From Acidobacteriota bacterium (lineage in GTDB: Bacteria; Acidobacteriota; Thermoanaerobaculia; Multivoradales; JAHEKO01): a stretch of DNA of 13,010 bases. Every line of letters starts with the position of its first letter. The stretch's first letter is position 1. A program made the translations under genes and the position numbers. Below the pieces are notes generated by a model. The model saw only the letters and a list, made by a program, of their open reading frames with translations. It was not told the DNA's origin and made no database searches. The stretch spans positions 1 to 13,010 of the forward strand of contig JAUWSP010000019.1 of assembly GCA_030610025.1 (NCBI GenBank). Reading direction: 5' to 3'. Positions 1 to 7,374 of this stretch are shown piece after piece.

Positions 1-63
1 CCCATGCCCCCAATACCTCAAGACCTCACTGCCTCAAGCCCAAGGCGCGGATGGGAGGGGGGG

Positions 64-606
64 TCACGCTGAACGAGGCGGGCGGATCTTGTTGACCCAC
101 CAGTTGACCACACGATTCACGACTGTTCTGGGATAGTTGACCATCGGGCTCGGAAGTGTCTGCAGTGCCTTGTCGATGTCCCCGAGGGAACTCTCGACAG
201 CTTTCGCAGGACTGGCCATCCACAGGATCTTCTGATCGCGATTGACCAGATAGAGAGCGGCGGCAGCTGACTCGTCTTCGGAGGGTGGTACGACGCCGTA
301 CAGGGACGAGAAGTCCCGGTCGTCGCTGAGCAGAGGGAATTGCAGATGCAGCTCTCGCTGTAGCTCCTTGAGTGCCGCCACCTTGGCTCGCGAAATGCCC
401 AGAATCACCGCGCCCCGGTCCTTGAGCTTGCGTTGGCCCCCGGCGAGATGCTTCAAGTCAGACCGCACTCGGTCGCCGTCGCCGTCGAAGAAATACAACA
501 GCACGGCCATACGCGGCACCTCGTCCCGCAACATGAGAACCACGTCTTCGGTCGAAGCTAGATCGAAATTGGGCGCTTCCGCGCCAACGACAAGCGTAGC
601 TGCCAT
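64..606 (-). CDS. Cysteine-less peroxiredoxin-fold (AhpC/TSA, BCP-like) protein
   Basis: This 180-residue protein has the thioredoxin-like peroxiredoxin fold: an N-terminal VGAEAPNFDL (7-16), a core strand LLYFFDGD (36-43), GAVILGIS (65-72), FPLLSDD and LYGV, then ALYLVNRDQKILW. In BCP/PrxQ proteins the strand LYFYPKD is followed by TPGCT with the peroxidatic cysteine; here the aligned stretch is D45-R46-V47-R48 and the whole protein has no cysteine. The arginine usual in the later R-x-T-F-L-I-D strand also reads as alanine. Classical thiol peroxidase activity is therefore unlikely; a scaffold, chaperone or regulatory role is possible but not shown. The last 26 residues form a basic, valine/tryptophan-rich tail. 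The ATG at 606 is supported by AAGG at 615-618, eight bases upstream. It follows rseP by 29 bases and is probably co-transcribed. The fold assignment is solid; the function is unknown. Confidence 0.85.
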   Translation of the reverse strand: MAATLVVGAEAPNFDLASTEDVVLMLRDEVPRMAVLLYFFDGDGDRVRSDLKHLAGGQRKLKDRGAVILGISRAKVAALKELQRELHLQFPLLSDDRDFSSLYGVVPPSEDESAAAALYLVNRDQKILWMASPAKAVESSLGDIDKALQTLPSPMVNYPRTVVNRVVNWWVNKIRPPRSA

Positions 607-635
607 CGCTCTTACCTTTCCCTCGAGACTTGAGA

Positions 636-1958
636 TCAGCTATCCGATCCCGGGAGGAGCCCCGGTGGGATGTTCTTGGCCACGTCGAAATATAACACCA
701 CGACCATCAGCATCACGATGAGCACGAAGCCCACCTGGTTGATCCTCTCCTTGGTACGGAGCGAGAGATCTTTGCGCCGCACCCCTTCAAACAGCAAAAT
801 CGTGATCTGCCCCCCGTCGAGGACCGGAATCGGCAGCAGGTTCAGAATCGCGATGCTGATACTGATCAGACCCATCAACTGCACCAGGTGCTTGAGTCCC
901 GTCCTGGCAGCCGCCCCACTGAGGGCGGCAATCTCGATCGGCCCCGAGAGGGCACTCTTGGCCGCCAGTTGACCGGTAACGATCTTGCCGAGCACCGCCA
1001 GGGTCTGGCGCGTAATCTGCCAGTTATAGCGCACGCTCTCTACTAGCGCCGCGCCTGGAGGAAGCTGCTGATAGTAACCGTGGGCGACACCAATCCGCCC
1101 TTTGCCCCCTTCATCTCGAGGCACGACCTGCAGCACCTCTGGCTGCTGCTCTCGCATCACTTCTACCGCCACACTCTGGTCGGCATGAGCCTCGATGTAA
1201 TCGACGAATTCACTCCACTGCGCGATCGCCTGCCCATCCACGCTGCGGATCTCATCTCCAGGCTGAAAGCCCGCGGCCTCCGCCGGGCTATCTGCCAGGA
1301 CCTGCGCGATTCTCGGCAGGACTGTCGGAAAAGCACCGGCGTACCCAAACTCGTACTTGGGCACCTTGACCGGGACGAGGGACACATCGTGCTCCCGACC
1401 CTGCCGCAGGATGGTGAGATTGACCTCTCTCTCCGGTGAGGTGATGAAGGCGAAATGAACGTCCTCCCAGTCCTCGGCCTCCTTGCCGTTCGCTGTCAGC
1501 ACTTCGTCTCCAGGCAGGAGTCCAGCAGCTGCGGCGGGAGATTCTTCGGCTACGCTGCCGATGATCGGAGGGATCTCGGGCAGCGTCGGCACCTGGATTC
1601 CAACCATCAGCACACCGGCAATGAGCAGGATCGCCAGGATCACGTTCATGGCAGGACCGGCCAAATAGACCAGGATCCGCTGCCAGCGTGGCGCGTTCAT
1701 GAAGTCTCGGGGGTCGTCACTGACCTCACCCGGATCTTCACCTCCCAGCCGCACATAACCGCCAAGAGGGATCAGAGAGACTTTGTACTCGGTCTCGTTA
1801 CGGGTGAATCCCCAGATGCGCTTTCCGAACCCGAGAGAAAAGGTCAAGACGCGCAACCCAAAGGCCTTGGCCATCAGGAGATGGCCCGCCTCGTGAACGA
1901 AGATGATGACGCCCAGGGCGACAACAAACGCAGCTAAATTACTCAGAACATTCGACAT
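636..1958 (-). CDS. rseP: RIP metalloprotease RseP (site-2 protease family)
   Basis: Inner-membrane zinc protease of 440 residues that cleaves transmembrane segments; in E. coli RseP cuts RseA in the sigma-E envelope stress response and clears signal peptides. The first membrane helix carries the zinc-binding HEAGH (22-26). GGYVRLGG (66-73) and the GPAMN helix (101-105) follow. Two periplasmic PDZ domains lie at about 130-200 and 210-280, each with the S-P-A-x-A-A-G-x-x-P-G-D-E pattern. The third metal ligand is D381 in NLLPIPVLDGG (373-383). Length and domain order match the two-PDZ RseP type. The ATG at 1958 has GAGG (1965-1968) six bases upstream. It lies downstream of dxr as in many bacteria, but with a 117-base gap, so it may have a promoter of its own. 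No rseA or sigma-E gene is in the window, so the substrate cannot be named. Confidence 0.96.
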   Translation of the reverse strand: MSNVLSNLAAFVVALGVIIFVHEAGHLLMAKAFGLRVLTFSLGFGKRIWGFTRNETEYKVSLIPLGGYVRLGGEDPGEVSDDPRDFMNAPRWQRILVYLAGPAMNVILAILLIAGVLMVGIQVPTLPEIPPIIGSVAEESPAAAAGLLPGDEVLTANGKEAEDWEDVHFAFITSPEREVNLTILRQGREHDVSLVPVKVPKYEFGYAGAFPTVLPRIAQVLADSPAEAAGFQPGDEIRSVDGQAIAQWSEFVDYIEAHADQSVAVEVMREQQPEVLQVVPRDEGGKGRIGVAHGYYQQLPPGAALVESVRYNWQITRQTLAVLGKIVTGQLAAKSALSGPIEIAALSGAAARTGLKHLVQLMGLISISIAILNLLPIPVLDGGQITILLFEGVRRKDLSLRTKERINQVGFVLIVMLMVVVLYFDVAKNIPPGLLPGSDS

Positions 1959-1979
1959 TTCTCGCCTCGATAAGGGGTG

Positions 1980-2008
1980 ATTCTCCCCTCAACACGTATC
2001 TGGATCAA
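1980..2008 (-). promoter_or_regulatory. Possible sigma-70-like promoter upstream of rseP
   Basis: On the minus strand TTGATC (2003-2008) and GAGAAT (1980-1985) are 17 bases apart, each matching four of six consensus positions. The predicted start would leave a short leader of about 15 bases before the rseP ATG. It lies in the only sizeable gap of the cluster (1959-2075). Such weak matches occur often by chance, so this is only a candidate. Confidence 0.2.
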
Positions 2009-2075
2009 GTCTCGGGAACCAGCGACTCCACTGGACGGTCGAGAGGGCTTGAATAGAACTACCTGTTCGTCGACC

Positions 2076-3230
2076 CTAGAGCTTAAGCAACTCCCGTGCC
2101 CGCTGCCGTCCCCAGGCATCGTACTGCAGGGCATCGTCCAGACTGTTGATCGGTCCGGGATCATGGGAGCCCAGAACCCGCTCCGCCGCAGAGACGATCG
2201 CCGGGAACGGAATCTGGCCTTCCAAAAAGGCGTGCACGGCCACCTCATTGGCGGCGTTCAGCACCGCTGGAGCCGAGTCGCCCATGGCCAGGGTTTCACG
2301 GGCCAGGTCGACGCTGGGGAAACGCTGACTGTCGACCGGCTCGAACTCCAGGCGGCCGAGTTGATGCGGCTCCAGCCGCTCGAACTCGTTCTCCCAGCGA
2401 TCCGGATAGGACAGGGCGTATTGGATCGGGAAGATCATGTCGTTGACCGACATCTGCGCCAGCCAGCTGCCGTCACGGTACTCCACCAGCGAGTGCACGA
2501 TGGACTGTGGGTGGATCACGACTTCGATCCTGTCTGGCGGGACCTCGAAGAGGTGATGCGCCTCGATCAGCTCCAGCCCCTTGTTCATCAGGGTTGCCGA
2601 ATCGATGCTGATCTTCGCCCCCATCTTCCAGGTTGGATGTCGAAGAGCTTCTTCGGGCCCGATCTCGCTCCAGGTGGTGATGTCCCGCGTGCGAAACGGG
2701 CCCCCTGAGGCAGTCAGCATCAGTCGGTGAACCTCGGTGGAATGACCCGAGCGCAGCGATTGATGCAGGGCTACATGCTCACTGTCGATCGGCAGGAGCT
2801 GGGCCCCAGTGGCCCGGGCCACCTCCTTGAGCAATCGGCCGGCCACAACGAGAGACTCCTTGTTGGCCAGCGCCACGTCCTTGCCCGCCTCCAGGGCAGC
2901 GTAGGTCGCTGGTAGGCCTGCGGCTCCCACCACTGCCGCGACCACCAGGTCCACGCTGTCCAAGCGGGCGGCCTGCAAGAGCCCCCCCTCTCCGGAGACC
3001 ACCTTTGTCTCTTTGCCCAAACGATCCTGGAGCTCGGTCGCCCTCAACGGGTCACGCACGGCTACCAGACGTGGGCGGAACTCTCGGACCTGCTGCTCGA
3101 GCCTGTCCAGTTTGCTGCCAAGAGCGGCCAGCGCCTCGATGCGCAATCTCTCCGGATGATGGCGGATGACCTGCAGGGTGCTCTCGCCGATGGATCCGGT
3201 CGAGCCGAGGAGCGCGATTCTCCGACTCAC
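2076..3230 (-). CDS. dxr: 1-deoxy-D-xylulose 5-phosphate reductoisomerase
   Basis: Dxr (IspC) converts 1-deoxy-D-xylulose 5-phosphate to 2-C-methyl-D-erythritol 4-phosphate with NADPH, the first committed step of the MEP isoprenoid pathway and the target of fosmidomycin. The N-terminal NADPH-binding loop is GSTGSIG (9-15). LANKESLV (121-128) is typical. The metal and substrate site is visible as D149-S-E151-H, SGG (175-177), KISIDSATLMNKGLELIE (206-223, with N216, K217 and E220) and HPQSIVHSLVEY (240-251). LNAANEVAV (324-332) lies in the C-terminal domain. The reading frame is open far upstream, but that extension runs inside cdsA and is not Dxr-like. I chose the GTG at 3228-3230, which shares a GTGA overlap with the cdsA stop and puts the NADPH loop at the usual distance from the start. 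This gives 384 residues, close to the usual ~385-400. The stop is TAG. Confidence 0.96.
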   Translation of the reverse strand: MSRRIALLGSTGSIGESTLQVIRHHPERLRIEALAALGSKLDRLEQQVREFRPRLVAVRDPLRATELQDRLGKETKVVSGEGGLLQAARLDSVDLVVAAVVGAAGLPATYAALEAGKDVALANKESLVVAGRLLKEVARATGAQLLPIDSEHVALHQSLRSGHSTEVHRLMLTASGGPFRTRDITTWSEIGPEEALRHPTWKMGAKISIDSATLMNKGLELIEAHHLFEVPPDRIEVVIHPQSIVHSLVEYRDGSWLAQMSVNDMIFPIQYALSYPDRWENEFERLEPHQLGRLEFEPVDSQRFPSVDLARETLAMGDSAPAVLNAANEVAVHAFLEGQIPFPAIVSAAERVLGSHDPGPINSLDDALQYDAWGRQRARELLKL

Positions 3231-4054
3231 GGCATCAACCTGTGTGCACCCAATAACTCGACGCCGAGCCACATGACCGGCGCCGCAAACAGTAGCGCGT
3301 CCATCCTGTCCAGCATCCCACCGTGGCCAGGCAGGATCTGTCCCGAATCCTTGACGCCGGCACCGCGCTTCAGCAGCGACTCCACGAGATCCCCGACCTG
3401 GGCCGCGATCGAGACCAGGCCCGCCACCAGCAGAATCCACCCATCGACTCCCCCCAGGCGCCAGTAGCTCCAGACGGCAGCTGCCAACAATCCTGCGGCA
3501 GTACCGGCAATCGAGCCTTCCCAGGTCTTGTTCGGGCTCACTCTCGGTGCCAGTTTGTGTCGACCCCAGGTCTTGCCGATGTAGTAGGCGCCGCTATCGC
3601 CTAGCCAGACAATGGCCAGCAGAAGCACGAGGACCCAGGGGTCGAAGACTTGAAGCCGGTAGAGGCTGGCGGCGGGAAGAGCGAAATAGGGAATTCCAAA
3701 GGCGAGCAATCCGATCGAGGCGGCGCCCTGATCGATCGGCGCTCTGGCCGAGATCGCCAGAGCTCCCGACCCTACAGTGATCAGAACAAGCGCCAGCCAC
3801 AAAAGCGCGCCGTCGAGACCCCCGAGCTCCGACGGCAGGAGACCTCCGGCCATCAGGAAGGAGGCGGCCGGCACCAGCACCAGCAAGGATCTCAGAATGC
3901 TATCGGGAGCCCAATGCTCTCCTATCTTGATGTACTCCAGGACAGCGATCTCGAGCAGTGCCACGACACCGAGCAGAAACCAACCCCCGGGAAGGCGGAA
4001 CACCGCCAACAGGACCACGGGGATACCGACCAGAGCTGTCAGAAGACGCTTCAT
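3227..4054 (-). CDS. cdsA: Phosphatidate cytidylyltransferase (CDP-diglyceride synthase)
   Basis: CdsA joins CTP and phosphatidic acid to give CDP-diacylglycerol, the precursor of all major bacterial phospholipids. The 275-residue protein is almost entirely transmembrane helices. It has WLGDSGAYYIGKTWGRHKL (150-168), SPNKTWEGSIAG (173-184) and the complete family signature at 226-252, with the pieces SLLKR, VKDSG, LPGHGG and DRMD carrying the metal- and CTP-binding acidic residues. The ATG at 4054 begins MKRLLTALVG, a normal CdsA start with positive charges before the first helix; the upstream Shine-Dalgarno is weak. Its TGA overlaps the dxr GTG (GTGA), so the two are probably translationally coupled. 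uppS ends 46 bases upstream. Confidence 0.96.
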   Translation of the reverse strand: MKRLLTALVGIPVVLLAVFRLPGGWFLLGVVALLEIAVLEYIKIGEHWAPDSILRSLLVLVPAASFLMAGGLLPSELGGLDGALLWLALVLITVGSGALAISARAPIDQGAASIGLLAFGIPYFALPAASLYRLQVFDPWVLVLLLAIVWLGDSGAYYIGKTWGRHKLAPRVSPNKTWEGSIAGTAAGLLAAAVWSYWRLGGVDGWILLVAGLVSIAAQVGDLVESLLKRGAGVKDSGQILPGHGGMLDRMDALLFAAPVMWLGVELLGAHRLMP

Positions 4055-4100
4055 GCACGAATCTCAGCCAGAATCTGTCGGCCCGACCCCAGTCAGCCGT

Positions 4101-4904
4101 TCAGGCCGAGCCCCGATCGGCGACGGTCTCTTTGTCAACTCCGTCTACGGCCCCGAATCGCCGATCCCTTGCCTGGAAGTCGAGAATTGCCTGCAGAAGA
4201 TGTTCTCTTCGAAAGTCGGGCCAGAGAATTTCAGTCATCCAGATCTCCGCGTAGGCGATCTGCCAGAGCAGGAAATTGCTCACCCGCTGCTCACCCGAGC
4301 TTCGGATCAACAAATCGGGGTCCGGTTGCCCGGCGGTGTAGAGGTATCGCCCGATCGTTGCCTCGTCGATTTCGACGCTCTCACCGCCGGCCCAGTCCGC
4401 CACAATGTCGCGACAGGCGTCGACGATCTCGCACCGACCCGAGTAGTTGAGAGCGATGTTGAGCTGCATGCCCTGACCATCGGCGGTAGCCTCCAGGGCT
4501 CGTTCCAGCTCTCCGACCACCGAGGGGTCCAGCTCACGCCAACGTCCCAACAAGTGAAGGCGGATACCATTGTCCACCAGGGTCGCCAGCTCCCGCCTCA
4601 AATAGTCCTTGAGCAGGTTCATGAGAGCCCAGACCTCGTAGCGTGGCCGCTTCCAGTTTTCGACCGAAAAAGCGTAGAGGGTCAGGACCTCGACTCCAAG
4701 CTGGGCGGCAGCCTCGATGACATCCCTCACCGCTGCCACCCCCGCTCTGTGGCCCTCCACTCTCGGCAAACCACGAGCTTTGGCCCAACGGCCATTGCCA
4801 TCCATGATGATGGCCACATGCCGTGGGACCTGCGACCGATCCAGTCGACGCAGAAGGCGCTCTTCGGGCGAGCCAGCTCGCGCTACCTTCGAGAATTCAG
4901 TCAT
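4101..4904 (-). CDS. uppS: Isoprenyl transferase / undecaprenyl diphosphate synthase
   Basis: Cis-prenyltransferase that adds eight isopentenyl units to farnesyl diphosphate to make C55 undecaprenyl diphosphate, the lipid carrier for peptidoglycan and other surface glycans. Numbered from the ATG at 4904 (267 residues), the diphosphate-binding loop is IIMDGNGRWA (32-41, catalytic D35), followed by GHRAG (51-55), LTLYAFSVENW (75-85) and DLLIRSSGEQRVSNFLLWQ (197-215), the last ending the allyl/IPP site. An in-frame GTG at 4928 would add eight residues; neither start has a convincing ribosome site, so the exact N-terminus is open. Its neighbours fit: cdsA and dxr follow, truA precedes by 36-60 bases. 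Product chain length is inferred from family and context. Confidence 0.95.
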   Translation of the reverse strand: MTEFSKVARAGSPEERLLRRLDRSQVPRHVAIIMDGNGRWAKARGLPRVEGHRAGVAAVRDVIEAAAQLGVEVLTLYAFSVENWKRPRYEVWALMNLLKDYLRRELATLVDNGIRLHLLGRWRELDPSVVGELERALEATADGQGMQLNIALNYSGRCEIVDACRDIVADWAGGESVEIDEATIGRYLYTAGQPDPDLLIRSSGEQRVSNFLLWQIAYAEIWMTEILWPDFRREHLLQAILDFQARDRRFGAVDGVDKETVADRGSA

Positions 4905-4964
4905 TTCGTGCGGGCAATAATCTAGCACACCGAAAGGGATCTCTCGACTTGACCGGCAGGCTGA

Positions 4965-5738
4965 TCAGGGGCCTTCCTGCTCTGCAAGTGGCTTCCATTC
5001 TGGCGGATAGCCGACCTTCTCCAGTGTCAATCCCCGCGCCGGAGCGGTCGGACCCGCCTCCGAACGCGGTCGCCCCTCGAGAAGCCGCCGAAGGTCATCG
5101 ACGTCACGCCGGCCCCTTCCCACTTCCAGAAGGGTACCGACGATGGACCGCACCATCCCGCGGAGAAAGCCATTGCCGGTAACTCGAAATACCAGGACGT
5201 CCGCACCACCCCCCTGCCAGCCCACCTCGTCGATTCGCCGCACCGGCTGCGTGTGACTCCCCCCGGAAAGAGCGAAAGCCGTGAAATCATGCTCTCCCAC
5301 CAAGTGCTCCGCAGCTCTTTCCATGGCCGGCAGGTCGATTTCCCCAGGCAGATGGACAGCAAACAAGGCATCCAGGGGAGAGAGGACAGGAGCCAGGACG
5401 AACCGGTAGCAATACAGCTTGAAGGCGGCATGCTTGCGGGCATGAAAACCTTCAGCCATCCGCTCTGCTGCCATGACTCGTATGTCCTCGGGAAGGCGTT
5501 GGTTGGCACCGTGCATCAACCCACGGAGTGGGAAGTCCATGGGCAACTCCAGATGGGCAACTTGTCCTCGTGCGTGAACCCCGGCGTCGGTGCGGCTGGC
5601 CCCGATGATCTGGACCCTCTGGGCCACGAGGTCGCTGAGCGCACTTTCCACCACCTGCTGAACCGTGGTGGCATTGTTCTGCCGCTGCCAACCGGCATAG
5701 GAAGCACCGCGATACGAAATCGTCAGTCGGAAAACCAT
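4965..5738 (-). CDS. truA: tRNA pseudouridine synthase A (positions 38-40)
   Basis: TruA isomerises uridines 38-40 in the anticodon stem of many tRNAs. From the ATG at 5736-5738 the protein has 257 residues and opens with LTISYRGASYAGWQRQ (5-20), the usual TruA N-terminus. The catalytic aspartate is D51 in ASRTDAGVHARGQV (47-60). The C-terminal half has GNGFLRGMVRSIVGTLLEVG (188-207) and GPTAPARGLTLEKV (229-242). The open frame reaches a GTG at 5792, but the extra 18 residues are not TruA-like. The chosen start overlaps the end of the upstream glycosyltransferase gene by 16 bases, suggesting co-transcription. Placement just upstream of uppS is less usual than frr or pyrH there. Confidence 0.95.
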   Translation of the reverse strand: MVFRLTISYRGASYAGWQRQNNATTVQQVVESALSDLVAQRVQIIGASRTDAGVHARGQVAHLELPMDFPLRGLMHGANQRLPEDIRVMAAERMAEGFHARKHAAFKLYCYRFVLAPVLSPLDALFAVHLPGEIDLPAMERAAEHLVGEHDFTAFALSGGSHTQPVRRIDEVGWQGGGADVLVFRVTGNGFLRGMVRSIVGTLLEVGRGRRDVDDLRRLLEGRPRSEAGPTAPARGLTLEKVGYPPEWKPLAEQEGP

Positions 5739-7024
5739 CGATGAGTCATCCACACGAGCATGGGAGGTCCCCAGACCGCCAGATAGATCCACGGCCAGAG
5801 CTCCACTTCTGTGAACTGGGGAATATACGACAAGACGACAGTGGCGGAGGCAACCAACCAGGCTCGATTACCGCTCAAGGCAGCCCAGGGGAGAATCCAG
5901 AGCAGATACCAGGGATAGACGGTGGCCGAAAACAGGATGACATTTCCGAAGATCCACTGCATTCCCGCGAACGGCATCTGCCGAGCGACAGAAACGCCGA
6001 GAGCTGCCAGCAAAGCGAATCCCAGGATCAGCTTGGCCCAGAGTTGCGGGTAGTTGAAGGGATAGAACTGATTCCAGAAGTCGTGGTCACCCGTCCCTGT
6101 CTTGAGCGAATCGAGCAACCCGCTGACAGCGGAGGGAATCCCGAGTCTGTCGACAAAGCGGAACAGAGGCTCATAGATTGGACCATTGAACTCCCAACGG
6201 ATGCCGAAGGTGACGAGCCCCTCGGGTACCCCACCGGTAGACACGGCCACCGGGACCAGAGCCACCAACGAAACACCGACAGCGATCGACAGGAACAGCC
6301 AGGGCCGCCGGCTGTTGCGGGCCCAGGCCGGGAACCCCACCACCGGCACCAACTTCACCAACACCCCTCCAGCTGCAGCCAGTGCCGCTCCGGCAACCCA
6401 CCTGGGACGATGGGTCAGGCAGACAGCCAGCAACACCATGCAGGCGACACCCAGGGCATCGACATGCCCCATTCCGGCGACCTCGAGAGAGACCAACGGA
6501 TTCCAGGCATACCACATGACTCTGCCGGTGGGTTGACCTACGGCTCGGGCCAACACCAGCAGGAGTATGCAGGTCACAAGATCGAACAGGGTCAGCAGCC
6601 CCTTGAGAGCGAATGCCGGCGCAGGAAGACGACTGGTCACGCTGAATGCGGCCAGGGCCAGTGGCGGATAGACCGTTGGCACCCGACGATGAGGCAGCTG
6701 CTCCCAGGCCTCGTCCCGCAATCCACTCACCTCGGGCGCATTCGGTTCGTAGAGGTAGGGATTGAGCCCCGAATTAACGACCTTGCCGTCCCACAGATAG
6801 CGCTGAATGTCGTCCGACAGCGTCGAAGGCAAGGGCAGCATCAGCAATCGAACGAGCACTGCCACCGTCAGGACCAGCGCGCCGCGCCCCTCTTTCACCC
6901 TGGAGAGCCAGCGACTTCCCAGGACCATTCCGAGAAACGCGAGCGCCAGGAAGAAGTACGTGATGCCAAGATGAGCAGCGAGATTCCACGTCAACAGCAG
7001 GCCGGCATGGGCTAGGATGGGCAC
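5723..7024 (-). CDS. Multi-membrane GT-C glycosyltransferase, GT87/mannosyltransferase-like
   Basis: A polytopic membrane protein of about 433 residues with many hydrophobic segments. The first periplasmic loop carries the acidic motif SDDIQRYLWDG (70-80) followed by SGLNPYLYEP (85-94), then RRVPTVYPPLALA (113-125) and NPLVSLEVAGMGHVDAL (175-191). This arrangement is typical of polyprenyl-phosphate-mannose-dependent alpha-mannosyltransferases and the GT87/DUF2029 group, in which an Asp pair in the first loop is catalytic and the donor is a lipid-linked sugar. Acceptor and exact sugar cannot be read from the sequence. The start is uncertain: the frame is open to a GTG at 7177, but that part overlaps the divergent GT2 gene and is polar and proline-rich. 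I prefer the GTG at 7022-7024, just before the first hydrophobic segment. It heads the truA-uppS-cdsA-dxr-rseP run and overlaps truA by 16 bases. Confidence 0.82.
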   Translation of the reverse strand: MPILAHAGLLLTWNLAAHLGITYFFLALAFLGMVLGSRWLSRVKEGRGALVLTVAVLVRLLMLPLPSTLSDDIQRYLWDGKVVNSGLNPYLYEPNAPEVSGLRDEAWEQLPHRRVPTVYPPLALAAFSVTSRLPAPAFALKGLLTLFDLVTCILLLVLARAVGQPTGRVMWYAWNPLVSLEVAGMGHVDALGVACMVLLAVCLTHRPRWVAGAALAAAGGVLVKLVPVVGFPAWARNSRRPWLFLSIAVGVSLVALVPVAVSTGGVPEGLVTFGIRWEFNGPIYEPLFRFVDRLGIPSAVSGLLDSLKTGTGDHDFWNQFYPFNYPQLWAKLILGFALLAALGVSVARQMPFAGMQWIFGNVILFSATVYPWYLLWILPWAALSGNRAWLVASATVVLSYIPQFTEVELWPWIYLAVWGPPMLVWMTHRWFSD

Positions 7025-7086
7025 CCAGCCGACTCGTACAAGAGACCGAAGATCGAGCTTACCGAACAGAGATGACGGGGATGGAG

Positions 7087-7114
7087 ATTCTTCTTGAGAA
7101 AATTCTGCTGGCAA
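7087..7114 (-). promoter_or_regulatory. Possible promoter for the minus-strand GT-C/truA/uppS operon
   Basis: On the minus strand TTGCCA (7109-7114, five of six matches to TTGACA) and AAGAAT (7087-7092, four of six to TATAAT) are 16 bases apart in a locally AT-rich patch. Transcription would begin near 7080, leaving a leader of about 55 bases before the GTG at 7024. The site would lie inside the first codons of the divergent GT2 gene, which fits the very short space between the two starts. This is a by-eye match only. Confidence 0.25.
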
Positions 7115-7371
7115 TCTATTACCTGACCCTGGGAAGTCTGGCGATCTACGGCGCTCATCGCCTGGTGTTGGTAGCACTCTACTACCGAAACCGCGAACGA
7201 CTGAACCCGCCCATGGCCGAACCCGAGGATTGGCCCATCGTTACGGTTCAGCTGCCTCTATTCAATGAGATGTACGTGGCGGCCAGACTGATCGATTCCG
7301 TCTGCCAGTTCGAGTACCCCAGGGACCGTCTCGAGATCCAGGTGCTCGATGACTCCACGGACGAGACCTCG

Positions 7372-7374
7372 TAG
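7372..7374 (+). other. In-frame amber codon within the GT2 gene
   Basis: TAG directly follows the conserved DDSTDETS stretch, where family members simply continue into the next helix. Codons 7375 onward (Leu, then GTG for Val) continue the homologous sequence in the same frame. A single C-to-T change from CAG would create it. TAG is the natural terminator of glmS, the helicase gene and dxr in this window, so it is not a sense codon genome-wide. Confidence 0.9.

Noticed and set aside
1..63. Possible end of another gene at the left edge
   Set aside because: The stretch is short and no frame reads into a recognisable C-terminus, and no convincing terminator hairpin with a T-run follows the redoxin-like gene.
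1973..1989. Hairpin AGGGG/CCCCT as a terminator after dxr
   Set aside because: The stem has only five pairs, the loop is seven bases and no U-run follows on the minus strand.
3231..3440. N-terminal extension of Dxr by 70 residues
   Set aside because: The sequence lies inside cdsA and is Gly/Arg-rich and non-homologous; the GTG at 3230 with a GTGA overlap explains the start better.
3777..4925. Long plus-strand open frame (382 codons) across uppS and the start of cdsA
   Set aside because: It is antisense to well-recognised uppS and cdsA and shows no motif or ribosome site of its own.
5741..7015. Long plus-strand open frame (424 codons) opposite the GT-C gene
   Set aside because: It is rich in Gln, His, Arg, Ser and Pro with no domain pattern, as expected for the complement of hydrophobic codons in a GC-rich gene. 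The opposite strand has clear membrane helices and motifs.
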